Positions 1 to 6,888 of a DNA stretch of 18,670 nt are shown one piece after another. The stretch covers positions 1-18,670 of the forward strand of contig JAVEVF010000028.1 in the NCBI GenBank assembly GCA_034005175.1, given 5' to 3'. The notes below the pieces were generated by a model, which searched no databases, was not told the origin of the DNA, and saw only the letters and a list, made by a program, of their open reading frames with translations. The stretch is from JAVEVF01 sp034005175 (lineage in GTDB: Bacteria > Actinomycetota > Coriobacteriia > Anaerosomatales > SLCP01). Both the position numbers and the translations under genes were made by a program. Within the stretch, counting starts at the first letter, position 1. Each line of letters starts with the position of its first letter.

Positions 1-150
1 CTCGTAGAGCTGCTGACCAGGGATGTGCGTGCGCCACGTCCAACCTCGGCGCCTCGGCCGGTAGTGCTCCAAGCCCTCAAGCAGCCTTTCTATGTCGAGC
101 TTCTCTTCGGGCCGCAGTGGCGGATCGACAGGCAGGTGGCTAGTGCTCAT
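1..150 (-). CDS. oraE: D-ornithine 4,5-aminomutase large subunit, N-terminal 50 residues only (cut by window edge)
   Basis: The large subunit carries the adenosylcobalamin and pyridoxal phosphate sites of D-ornithine 4,5-aminomutase, which moves the terminal amino group of D-ornithine to C4 to give 2,4-diaminopentanoate. Only 50 codons are visible, starting at the ATG at 150-148. They contain EKLDIERLLEGLEHY followed by RRRGWTWR, which I recognise as the start of clostridial OraE (roughly 730 residues), where the same arrangement reads EKLD...Y-P-RRGWTWR. No cofactor site falls inside the window. The start overlaps the oraS stop as ATGA, so the two subunits are probably translationally coupled. 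That suits a heteromeric enzyme. The identity rests on this short match plus its position directly after oraS. Both agree, so the call is fairly firm despite the truncation. Confidence 0.88.
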   Translation of the reverse strand, partial: MSTSHLPVDPPLRPEEKLDIERLLEGLEHYRPRRRGWTWRTHIPGQQLYE

Positions 151-509
151 CGCCGAGCACCCCACTTCGCCTCGGCGACCTCCCAGCCCTCGCCCGCAGC
201 AAGACGTCGAGCAGTTTCCGGAGGCGCGCAGCCCCACTCGCTCATCAGCACGAGGACGACGTGGCCCGCTCCATGGCCGAGCAACCCATGCTTCTCGCAC
301 TCGGCGACCACCGCCATCGACGTTGGTGAATCGACGCCCATGCGCATGAGCACGCTGCGCTCGATCGAGGGTGAGGTGTGCGTGCGTGCGAACTCGACCA
401 TCGGCTCGACGACCGCGCGTGCATCCTCCCAAAAACGCGTCTCGAGCTGTGCGTCAGTAAGGCCAGCAAGAGGCTTGCGGACCTCGTCATACGTGTCGGA
501 CCGAACCAT
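147..509 (-). CDS. oraS: D-ornithine 4,5-aminomutase small subunit
   Basis: This 120-residue protein is the small subunit of D-ornithine 4,5-aminomutase and partners OraE in the second step of oxidative ornithine fermentation. It keeps the family landmarks LETRFWEDAR (about residues 21-30), the strongly conserved TSPSIERSVLMRMG (about 45-58) and HGLLGHGAGH (about 74-83). Its length matches the roughly 121 residues of the Clostridium sticklandii protein. The ATG at 509-507 follows the ortB stop with no gap (TAAATG). An AGGAGG Shine-Dalgarno lies inside the end of ortB, which fixes the start. The stop overlaps the oraE start. The subunit carries no cofactor motif of its own, which is normal for the family. 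Confidence 0.94.
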   Translation of the reverse strand: MVRSDTYDEVRKPLAGLTDAQLETRFWEDARAVVEPMVEFARTHTSPSIERSVLMRMGVDSPTSMAVVAECEKHGLLGHGAGHVVLVLMSEWGCAPPETARRLAAGEGWEVAEAKWGARR

Positions 510-1931
510 TTACGCCTCCTTCAACCCTGCGATGATCCCTTCCACCACGTCTGGGGTGGTGTTGGTGTCTTCTGCGAGGAACTCGATGTCTTCAGCGGTG
601 GGCTCATAGCCTTCCGGAGCGTGCGCGAGCGCGTTGCGCACGTAGCTGCGACGCATGCGCCCGAGGTCTGCCTCGGCGGCGCGAATCTGCTCGGGCCGCT
701 CGGGGATGATGATGGAACGGCCCGGGACGTTCTCGCGCGGGTCGCCTGAGCGCACCTCCACCCCCTGCTCGCGAGCGAAGTTGAGCTGCGCCCAGTGGTG
801 CTTGCCCGCACCGGTGTACTCGGTCTCCTGCACCACGACCGTGGCTTCGCTCGGCAGATCGCGCGCCAGCGACATGGCCGCCGCCATGGCTGTGTTGCCC
901 GCAGGGCCGCGCTCGAGCCCCTCGAGTTTGGCAAGCGCCTCGGTCACGTAGAAGACCTCGCCCTGAGAGATGGTGAGATAGCGGTCCATGTAGCGCAGCG
1001 AACGCGCAGCGTTGCGCGGCACATCGGCGCGGTCAGGCCAGGTCGCGAACGGAACCCCGAAGCCGGTGTGACTCGTGGTGAACGACTTGCGGTTGAAGTC
1101 AGTGTCGCTGGCCATGTGAAGCCCCGAGAGGTCCACGCTCGCGCTCACTATCTGGGAATCGGTGGCACCTGCACGCTTGAGCCCGCGAGCGGTGCCGGTG
1201 GTGTTGCCGCCACCGGCGTGCGAGATGACGACGTGGGTCGGCGGGGCGCCGGTGCGCTCGCGCATCTCCTCGGCGAGCTCGAAGCCCAGTGTCTCGATGC
1301 CCGAGACGCCGAAGCTCGAGTACAGCGACGCCGAGAAGTAGCCCGTCTCGTCGAGCAACTCCAGCATGTGCGAGAAAAGCTCGGGGCCGACCGTCATCTG
1401 CACGACCTCGGCCCCGAAGGCCTCACAGAGCCGGGCCTTTTCGATGATCTCGGGCTGGCCGAGGTGTGTGCTGTCAAACGCCTCCTGGCAGATGATGCAT
1501 GCAAGCGAGGCGCGTGCGGCCTGACTGGCAACCGCTGCCCCGTAGTTGCCGGAAGTGGCAGCGATGACGCCTTCATAGCCCTTCTCGCGTGCCACGTGGA
1601 TGCTCATAGACGCGCGGCGGTCCTTGAACGAGCCTGCCATGTTGGCTGCCTCGTCCTTCACGAAGATGCGCGCGCCATACCCTGGCTCGGCGTACGAACG
1701 CACAAGGTCGGTGAGGTTGCGCAGCTCAAGCAGAGGCGTGGAGCCCACTCCTGCCGCCGCCTGGATGCGCATGATGTCGTCAAGCGTGTAGCCATGCGCG
1801 GCCATCATCGCCTCGTAATCAAAGGCGATGGGCGTCCTCTCGAACTCGCTGTAGTCCATCCCTAGCGCACGGCGCATGATCTCGCCCTTGCGCGCCATGA
1901 TGGCCTCGGTGCGTCCAGCCACGTCACTCAC
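510..1931 (-). CDS. ortB: 2-amino-4-oxopentanoate thiolase, PLP-dependent beta subunit
   Basis: With OrtA this 473-residue protein cleaves 2-amino-4-oxopentanoate with CoA to alanine and acetyl-CoA, the last step of ornithine oxidation. It belongs to the threonine-synthase-like fold II PLP enzymes. GSFKDRRAS carries the predicted Schiff-base lysine K103, TSGNYG (about 125-130) is the substrate-carboxylate loop, and GGGNTTGTARG (about 239-249) is the glycine-rich phosphate loop. I chose the GTG at 1931-1929, which overlaps the end of ortA by 8 bp. An internal ATG at codon 12 (MARKGEIMRR) is a possible alternative start. The distinction from threonine synthase rests on context: ortA is immediately upstream and the aminomutase genes follow. 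Confidence in the assignment is high, and slightly lower for the exact start. Confidence 0.93.
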   Translation of the reverse strand: MSDVAGRTEAIMARKGEIMRRALGMDYSEFERTPIAFDYEAMMAAHGYTLDDIMRIQAAAGVGSTPLLELRNLTDLVRSYAEPGYGARIFVKDEAANMAGSFKDRRASMSIHVAREKGYEGVIAATSGNYGAAVASQAARASLACIICQEAFDSTHLGQPEIIEKARLCEAFGAEVVQMTVGPELFSHMLELLDETGYFSASLYSSFGVSGIETLGFELAEEMRERTGAPPTHVVISHAGGGNTTGTARGLKRAGATDSQIVSASVDLSGLHMASDTDFNRKSFTTSHTGFGVPFATWPDRADVPRNAARSLRYMDRYLTISQGEVFYVTEALAKLEGLERGPAGNTAMAAAMSLARDLPSEATVVVQETEYTGAGKHHWAQLNFAREQGVEVRSGDPRENVPGRSIIIPERPEQIRAAEADLGRMRRSYVRNALAHAPEGYEPTAEDIEFLAEDTNTTPDVVEGIIAGLKEA

Positions 1932-2247
1932 CTGCCTTCACACGGTAGGCAGCGAGGCGTTCGCGCAAGTCCTGGCCGACGTGCGCGAACTCGGGAGGCT
2001 GTGTCCCAAAGGTGTGCGTGTACGCGGGGTCGAGATCAGAAAGGCGACCGCGCACCCCGCGTCCTGTAACCGTCTCGATCTCGCACTGCTCGCCCAGGGC
2101 GGACTGCGTGCGCGCGAAGCCCTTCACCCACACCAACAACGGCTTGCTCGCCGTCTCCTCGGGCAGATTGACCGCACGGTCAGCGGGCTCGAGCAAGACG
2201 CGCTCCACCTCCACCCACTGTCCTACGCGACAGCGGTCTGCAGACAT
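1924..2247 (-). CDS. ortA: 2-amino-4-oxopentanoate thiolase alpha subunit
   Basis: This 107-residue protein is the small alpha subunit of 2-amino-4-oxopentanoate thiolase and is needed with OrtB for CoA-dependent cleavage to alanine and acetyl-CoA. Recognisable family features are the opening GQWVEVERVLLEP, the WVKGF segment near residue 41, the ETVTGR turn near 58 and the YTHTFG element near 75, all of which have counterparts in clostridial OrtA. The ATG at 2247-2245 has a clear Shine-Dalgarno in GGAAGGAGATCACG just before it. The gene lies 18 bp after ord and overlaps ortB by 8 bp. There are no obvious catalytic motifs, as expected because the PLP site is in OrtB. Confidence 0.92.
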   Translation of the reverse strand: MSADRCRVGQWVEVERVLLEPADRAVNLPEETASKPLLVWVKGFARTQSALGEQCEIETVTGRGVRGRLSDLDPAYTHTFGTQPPEFAHVGQDLRERLAAYRVKAGE

Positions 2248-2265
2248 CGTGATCTCCTTCCGACC

Positions 2266-3279
2266 TCAGGCCCTCGGCGTCCAATGGCGCGGCAACGGCA
2301 TGTCTATCACGGTGAGAAGTCCTGCCGGAGCCTTCACGATGGCAGGCACGTAGTTGCCGATGGACGCATACGTCCCCTTACCACCCGGCACTTCGGGGGT
2401 GTTTGCCATGTTCACTTCGGGCTCACCCAAAACACGTATGTAATCGCCTGTGTCGACTCCTTCGAGATGCGGGTGAATCTGCTGGGGGTGGATGAGCTCG
2501 ATCTTCAGTTCGCCTTGGCTGTAACCGCGCCCGACATGCCGGCAGCCCGCCACCTCGCCCGCGGCGACGTGCACGTGGGGTGTCGAACGCTCCACGGTAC
2601 TGACGATGGGCTCACGCACCTCCACGATCTCATCGATCTCCCACCCGAGAGCGCGCGCGATGAGATGGATGGACTCAGGAAAGCCGATGTGTCCGACGAT
2701 GGTGCCATCCGCAACCCCGCGCTCGAACTCTTCGACGGTGGCGCCAACGCCCTGGCTGGCCATCACCGTGGGGCCGAAGGGCGAGAGGTCGTTTACGCGG
2801 CGAGCCTCGATTCGGTCGACGCGCAAGCATACCGACGTCCACATGACGATGAGCGCATCTAAGATGAAACCAGGGTTGATGCCCGTGCCGAGGACCGAAA
2901 CCCCGTGTTCACGAGCGAGCGCGTCGATGCTGTCCGCCCACTCGGCGTCACTCGCCCAAGGATACGCGAGCGTCTCTGCGATGCCGATCACGTTCGCGCC
3001 CGCTCGGACGCTGCGCTCGACCGGATCCGCGATCTCATGCAGGAAGCTTTGCGTGCACACGCACACGACGTCTGGGCCGAGCGCGAGCACCGAATCCGCA
3101 TCCGCGGTCATACGCACGTCGCACACCCGGTCACCCAGCAGATCACCGACGGCCACACCGTCTTTCGCTGGATCCAGATCGATGACGCCGAGCAGTTCGA
3201 CCTGGTCTGTACGATCAAGCAAGTAGCGCAGCAGCCCCTGCCCCATCATGCCCGCGCCCCACACGACAACCTTGATCAT
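2266..3279 (-). CDS. ord: 2,4-diaminopentanoate dehydrogenase
   Basis: Ord is predicted to oxidise and deaminate (2R,4S)-2,4-diaminopentanoate to 2-amino-4-oxopentanoate with NAD(P)+, releasing ammonia. The 337-residue protein opens with a Rossmann strand, MIKVVVWGAGMMG, whose G8-x-G10-x-x-G13 motif binds the dinucleotide. The body resembles the DapB-like dehydrogenase architecture of the family, with GTGINPGF near residue 150 as another conserved stretch. The frame stays open 22 codons upstream, but the ATG at 3279-3277 is preferred: it has AGAGGGG upstream and puts the Rossmann fold at the N-terminus. It is the first gene of the ornithine operon. The 109 bp ahead of it show no convincing promoter, so read-through from the upstream small gene cannot be excluded. 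Confidence 0.92.
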   Translation of the reverse strand: MIKVVVWGAGMMGQGLLRYLLDRTDQVELLGVIDLDPAKDGVAVGDLLGDRVCDVRMTADADSVLALGPDVVCVCTQSFLHEIADPVERSVRAGANVIGIAETLAYPWASDAEWADSIDALAREHGVSVLGTGINPGFILDALIVMWTSVCLRVDRIEARRVNDLSPFGPTVMASQGVGATVEEFERGVADGTIVGHIGFPESIHLIARALGWEIDEIVEVREPIVSTVERSTPHVHVAAGEVAGCRHVGRGYSQGELKIELIHPQQIHPHLEGVDTGDYIRVLGEPEVNMANTPEVPGGKGTYASIGNYVPAIVKAPAGLLTVIDMPLPRHWTPRA

Positions 3280-3388
3280 GCACGCCCCTCTCTTCACCGT
3301 ATGCAGAAGTGCGCCAATCTGATGCAACCATAACGCGTGAAGCACAAGACCGCGAGAGCTTGAGCGCGGGAAGCGGGCGAATCAGCTG

Positions 3389-3799
3389 CTACTGCTCCTG
3401 TGAGGTGGTCTCGCCGCCCTCAGGCTCCTCGGGCGACTCGCTAGGTGCCGCAGGCGCGGGCGGCGGTGGCGAGCCCACATCGGCACCCTCCGGGCCTCGG
3501 CCCACAACTACCCTGCCAAACCGCTTCATGCCCTCAGCGAACTCGGTTGCCGCTTTCTCAGCGCTCTTGCCGGCTTCCTTTAGCGACGGCTCCGCCTCGG
3601 TCCATGCGGCTTTCGCGACTTTGCCTGCGCGCTCTGCTGCGTTTTCCACGGACTCGAGCGTCTCTTGAATCACACCCCGGTCAGCTTCGGCCTCATAGAC
3701 GCCCGAAACCATCGCGGCTTCGTGCCCGCGTACGCAGCTACCGTCCTCGGCGAGCCACTGATACGCCTTGCACCCTTCGCACCATCCTGCTTTCGCCAT
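3389..3799 (-). CDS. Hypothetical protein: zinc-knuckle-like N-terminus, Ala/Lys/Glu helix, Pro-rich tail
   Basis: I do not recognise this 136-residue protein as a named family. Residues 6-26 hold WCEGC, a YQWL stretch and CVRGH, giving C7-x2-C10-x11-C22-x3-H26, a plausible single zinc site. Residues about 40-95 are rich in Ala, Lys and Glu (AERAGKVAKAAW, EAGKSAEKAATEF) and look like one long amphipathic helix. Residues about 107-130 are Pro/Glu-rich and probably disordered. There is no signal peptide or membrane segment, so it is probably cytoplasmic. The ATG at 3799-3797 has AAGGGA seven bases upstream. The open frame extends further upstream, but that part is the non-coding strand of the NlpC/P60 gene and its leader. 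The gene is divergent from NlpC/P60 and in the same direction as ord, 109 bp before it. Confidence 0.75.
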   Translation of the reverse strand: MAKAGWCEGCKAYQWLAEDGSCVRGHEAAMVSGVYEAEADRGVIQETLESVENAAERAGKVAKAAWTEAEPSLKEAGKSAEKAATEFAEGMKRFGRVVVGRGPEGADVGSPPPPAPAAPSESPEEPEGGETTSQEQ

Positions 3800-3918
3800 C
3801 TCGCATCCCTTCCCGCCAGATGTTCGATTTCGTACACCCTTATCGTACGTACCCCATGTGGAGGCTCTGTGTGACCGGCTCAAGCAGGGGGTTTGGTCTA
3901 GGGTTTGCTCCTGTTTCG

Positions 3919-3927
3919 TGCTATATT
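3919..3927 (+). promoter_or_regulatory. Extended -10 promoter for the NlpC/P60 gene
   Basis: TGCTATATT is a good extended -10 element (TGn plus TATATT at 3922-3927). No matching -35 is seen at 17 bases. A start near 3934 would leave a leader of about 77 bases before the coding start at 4011. This is one of the few AT-rich spots in the region. It is inferred from sequence alone. Confidence 0.5.
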
Positions 3928-3947
3928 GTCTAGTCGGACTCACGTGT

Positions 3948-3959
3948 GTGCACGTGCAC
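3948..3959. promoter_or_regulatory. Perfect 12-bp palindrome in the NlpC/P60 leader
   Basis: GTGCACGTGCAC is a perfect inverted repeat just downstream of the predicted transcription start (about +15 to +26). A second CACGTG core lies at 3941-3946, ten bases or one helical turn from the core at 3951-3956. It could be an operator or part of a leader hairpin. CACGTG occurs several times elsewhere in this GC-rich window, so chance is possible. Confidence 0.3.
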
Positions 3960-4010
3960 TGTGTCAACTGGCGTGCGGCACCTTCTAGAACCGGCACGGA
4001 AGGCGCGGAA

Positions 4011-5309
4011 TTGACCGGCAGGAACGGCTTGACCATCGTACAACGCGCATGTTCGATTGTGCTTGCGGCATCGCTGTTCTTGGCCGCGCCTGTCTCTGCG
4101 CTCGCAGAGACGACATCCACACCCGACCCCGCGCCTGAGCCAGCACCCAGTCCTGCGCCCGCACCCAAACCAGTGCCGACACCAGTGCCCACACCGGCGC
4201 CAAGACCGAGGGCCACTGCGCCACGCACGCCACCTGTCAAAGACGAGACCGCCATCGACATGCCCGTCGACGAGCAGACCGAGCAGTTCCGCGCCGAACT
4301 CGCCCGCCGTCAGGCGCTCCTCGACGAGTTCCTCGCCCAACTTGACATCCTCGACCGCGAACTCGCCATCGCTGCCGAGCAGTACAACGCTGCGGTTGAC
4401 AAGCTCAACAACACCAAACAGCGCGTGAACGTCGCCCACGATGACCTGACCAACGCCGAGCAGGCACTCGAGCTACAGAACGAGCTCCTCGGCAAGCGAG
4501 CCACGAGCATCTACAAGCTTGGTTCGTTCGCTGCAATCGAGATGGTGCTTCAATCCTCATCGCTTTCGGACTTCCTCACGCGTCTGAAGTTCCTCAATAC
4601 CCTGGGGATGGCCGATGCGGATGTCGTGAAGGCCTTGCTCGCCCAAAAGGAGCTCGTGGAGGAGACGGCGACACGTCTGGAAGATGCCGAGGCTGAGGCC
4701 GAAGCTCTTGAGTTCGAGATGCGCGCTCGGCAGATCGAGATCATGCTGCGCATTCAGGAACGCCAGCAGATGCTTGCTGAGGCACAAGGTGACCTGCTTG
4801 AGCTGCTCGGCAGCGAAGCAGCACGCCGCCAACGTGAAGAGAACGCGCTGCTGCGCCAGATACTGTCGGGAGCTTCTGAAGCTGGTATCACCATCGAGCC
4901 GGGCTCGCCGATAGAGACAGCGCTCGCATATCACGGCATCCCGTACCTCTGGGGCGGGGAATCTCCAGCGGGCTTCGACTGTTCCGGGTTGGTGCTGTAT
5001 GTCTTCCGTCAGCACGGTGTGAATCTGCCTCACTACTCGGGTAGCCAGTTCCTTCTCGGCCAGAAGATCGTCCCTGCCGCCCTGCAGCCGGGAGATGTGG
5101 TCTTTTTCGGCTCGCCGATCTATCACGTCGGCATCTACATGGGCGCTGACTACTTCATCCACGCACCACGAACCGGTGACTTCGTGAAGATATCAAGGCT
5201 GTCCGCACGCAAGGACTACGCCGGCGCCCGCCGCTACGAGTGGGTGCGGCGTACAGCGCCACCGATGGGCGGAGGCCAGACGACGCCCGCAGGAGTGACA
5301 GGTCTCTAG
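4011..5309 (+). CDS. Secreted coiled-coil NlpC/P60 peptidoglycan endopeptidase
   Basis: This predicted secreted hydrolase cleaves peptide stems of peptidoglycan, probably in cell separation or wall remodelling. From the TTG at 4011 it is 432 residues: a signal peptide at about 1-32 ending PVSALA-ET, a Pro-rich linker at about 38-76, a long coiled coil at about 88-290, and a C-terminal NlpC/P60 domain from about 298. Catalytic residues are visible as C324 in FDCSGLV, H372 in YHVGIYMG and a third His at 384 in FIHAPRTG. I chose TTG at 4011 because GGAAGG lies seven bases upstream and it gives a normal signal peptide. A second TTG at 4029, behind AGGAACGGC, would be six residues shorter. The layout resembles actinobacterial RipA-like and firmicute PcsB/CwlO-like proteins. 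The coiled coil suggests control by a membrane partner, which is not in the window. Confidence 0.9.
   Translation: MTGRNGLTIVQRACSIVLAASLFLAAPVSALAETTSTPDPAPEPAPSPAPAPKPVPTPVPTPAPRPRATAPRTPPVKDETAIDMPVDEQTEQFRAELARRQALLDEFLAQLDILDRELAIAAEQYNAAVDKLNNTKQRVNVAHDDLTNAEQALELQNELLGKRATSIYKLGSFAAIEMVLQSSSLSDFLTRLKFLNTLGMADADVVKALLAQKELVEETATRLEDAEAEAEALEFEMRARQIEIMLRIQERQQMLAEAQGDLLELLGSEAARRQREENALLRQILSGASEAGITIEPGSPIETALAYHGIPYLWGGESPAGFDCSGLVLYVFRQHGVNLPHYSGSQFLLGQKIVPAALQPGDVVFFGSPIYHVGIYMGADYFIHAPRTGDFVKISRLSARKDYAGARRYEWVRRTAPPMGGGQTTPAGVTGL
4122..4238 (+). repeat. Pro-Ala/Pro-Thr low-complexity coding repeat
   Basis: This stretch inside the NlpC/P60 gene encodes an irregular tandem of PAP, PEP, PTP and PKP units (residues about 38-76). 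It probably forms an extended spacer between the membrane or wall surface and the coiled coil. The copies are degenerate rather than exact, so it is a protein-level repeat more than a DNA one. Confidence 0.7.
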
Positions 5310-5356
5310 AGGAACGTTGGCACCGTGTACGTCAGGGTGTCGCAGCTGCTTCACTC

Positions 5357-5365
5357 TGCTATCGT
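5357..5365 (+). promoter_or_regulatory. Possible extended -10 for tldD-tldE
   Basis: TGCTATCGT matches an extended -10 (TGn plus TATCGT) about 80 bases before the tldD ATG. No clear -35 is seen. The call is weak. Read-through from the NlpC/P60 gene, which has no obvious terminator in the 136-bp gap, is equally possible. Confidence 0.25.
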
Positions 5366-5399
5366 CGGTCGGACTTGCACTGTCCCGAACAATGAACGC

Positions 5400-5427
5400 A
5401 GGTGTGCTGCTGGGGGGCGACACACCT
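5400..5427 (+). promoter_or_regulatory. Leader hairpin just ahead of the tldD ribosome site
   Basis: AGGTGTG (5400-5406) and CACACCT (5421-5427) form a perfect 7-bp stem around a G-rich 14-base loop. The stem ends a few bases before the strong AAAGGGGGAG Shine-Dalgarno of tldD. It has no U-tract, so it does not look like a terminator. It could tune translation, or it could be chance. Confidence 0.35.
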
Positions 5428-5445
5428 TGAAAGGGGGAGCAACTG

Positions 5446-6888
5446 ATGCGCGATGTCGTGTTCGCGGCGATCAATGCCGCGCTCGTCAAGGGTGCGCGCT
5501 ATGCGGACGCACGCGTGGTGGACACCCGTGAAGAGCAGATCTCGATAGCGGACGGGCGTGTAGATGCTATCGGGTCGGGGGAGTCGTTCGGTATCGGTGT
5601 TCGCGTCATCGCCGATGGTTCGTGGGGGTTTGCCGCCTCCGCCGAGGTCTCGGTGGAGTCAGCGGAGCGCCTTGGTCGCCGAGCGGTCGAGGTGGCTCGG
5701 TCGAGCGCGAACGTCGCTGGTGCGCCCATCAATCTTACCGATGTTGATCGCTATGAGACCACCTGGACCGGCCCCTGCGAGATCGATCCCTTCGAGGTGT
5801 CACTTGAGGACAAGATCGACCTGCTGCTCGCTGCCGATAGGGCGATGCGCAGTGAGAGCGCCGTCAAGCTCACCAAGTCATCCCTTGGGTTCCACCGTGT
5901 GCACAAGTACTTCGCGTCCTCTGAGGAAAGCTACATCGAGCAAAGCTATGTCGAGTCCGGTGCCGGAATCTCGGCGCTCGCCATCTCCGATGGCGAAGTG
6001 CTCACGCGCTCCTATCCTAATTCGTTCGGCGGCAACTGGCTTCAGGGAGGCTTCGAGATCATCCGCGGCTTCGATCTTGTCAGCCACGCGCCGAGAGTCG
6101 CCGAGGAGGCTGCCGCACTTCTCACCGCCGCCCCCTGTGCCTCGGGCACGACCGACCTCATCATCGACAGCAGCCAGCTGGGCCTTCAGATCCATGAGTC
6201 CATCGGGCATCCCACGGAGCTTGACCGGGTCCTCGGTGATGAAGCAGCCTTCGCTGGTACGTCGTTTCTCGGCATACCTGACCTGAGCAGGCTGAAATAT
6301 GGGTCAGAGCACGTGACCGTCACCGCAGATGCCACAGTGCCCGGCTCCATCGGGAGTTTCGGCTTCGACGATGAAGGCGTGCCCGCTCAGCGTGACCACA
6401 TCATCACGGAAGGCACGCTCACTGGCTTTCTCACCTCACGAGAGAGTGCGCGTTCGATCATGCGCACAAGTAACGGCTGCATGCGTGCCGACGGATGGAA
6501 CCGCATCCCGCTCATCAGGATGACCACCGTCTCCCTCGAACCAGGTGAGTGGTCGCTTGACGATCTCATCGCCGACACCGACGACGGCTTGTACGTGGAG
6601 ACCAACAACTCGTGGTCAATTGACGACAAGCGCCTGAATTTCCAGTTCGCATGTGAAATCGGCTGGGAGATCAAGAACGGGAAGCGAACGCGCATGGTCA
6701 AGAACCCCAACTACACAGGCATCACCCCGCAGTTCTGGAACTCGTGTGACGCGGTGTGCTCTCGCGATCACTGGCAGGTCTGGGGCCTCCCGAACTGCGG
6801 CAAGGGAGAACCGATACAAATCGCACACGTGGCACATGGGGCTTCGCCTGCCCGGTTCCGAAACGTCCAGGTGGGGGTGGGTCGATGA
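5446..6888 (+). CDS. tldD: TldD-family metalloprotease, catalytic subunit
   Basis: TldD is the zinc-bearing half of the TldD/TldE protease, a cytosolic heterodimer that degrades unfolded peptides. In known systems it trims peptide leaders such as that of microcin B17. The 480-residue protein has the family motif HESIGHPTE, with metal-site residues H250, E251 and H255, and the later CGKGEP motif whose C451 fits the third zinc ligand. Length and domain order are normal for the family. The ATG at 5446 follows a strong AAAGGGGGAG ribosome site. Its stop overlaps the tldE start as ATGA, as expected for obligate partners. No RiPP precursor or modification enzyme is visible nearby, so the natural substrate is unknown. 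Family identity is secure. Confidence 0.95.
   Translation: MRDVVFAAINAALVKGARYADARVVDTREEQISIADGRVDAIGSGESFGIGVRVIADGSWGFAASAEVSVESAERLGRRAVEVARSSANVAGAPINLTDVDRYETTWTGPCEIDPFEVSLEDKIDLLLAADRAMRSESAVKLTKSSLGFHRVHKYFASSEESYIEQSYVESGAGISALAISDGEVLTRSYPNSFGGNWLQGGFEIIRGFDLVSHAPRVAEEAAALLTAAPCASGTTDLIIDSSQLGLQIHESIGHPTELDRVLGDEAAFAGTSFLGIPDLSRLKYGSEHVTVTADATVPGSIGSFGFDDEGVPAQRDHIITEGTLTGFLTSRESARSIMRTSNGCMRADGWNRIPLIRMTTVSLEPGEWSLDDLIADTDDGLYVETNNSWSIDDKRLNFQFACEIGWEIKNGKRTRMVKNPNYTGITPQFWNSCDAVCSRDHWQVWGLPNCGKGEPIQIAHVAHGASPARFRNVQVGVGR

Noticed and set aside
795..1865. Long plus-strand open frame of 356 codons
   Set aside because: It lies antisense to ortB, whose PLP motifs are intact. The frame has no family features and reflects GC-rich third positions of the real gene.
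1876..2862. Plus-strand open frame of 328 codons
   Set aside because: It is antisense to the ortB start, ortA and ord, all clear genes. The translation is rich in His, Arg and Ala with no recognisable domain.
3350..3369. CCGCG...CGCGG stem between the small unknown gene and ord as a terminator
   Set aside because: The stem is only 5 bp with a 10-base loop and no T-tract, so it is too weak to call in GC-rich DNA.
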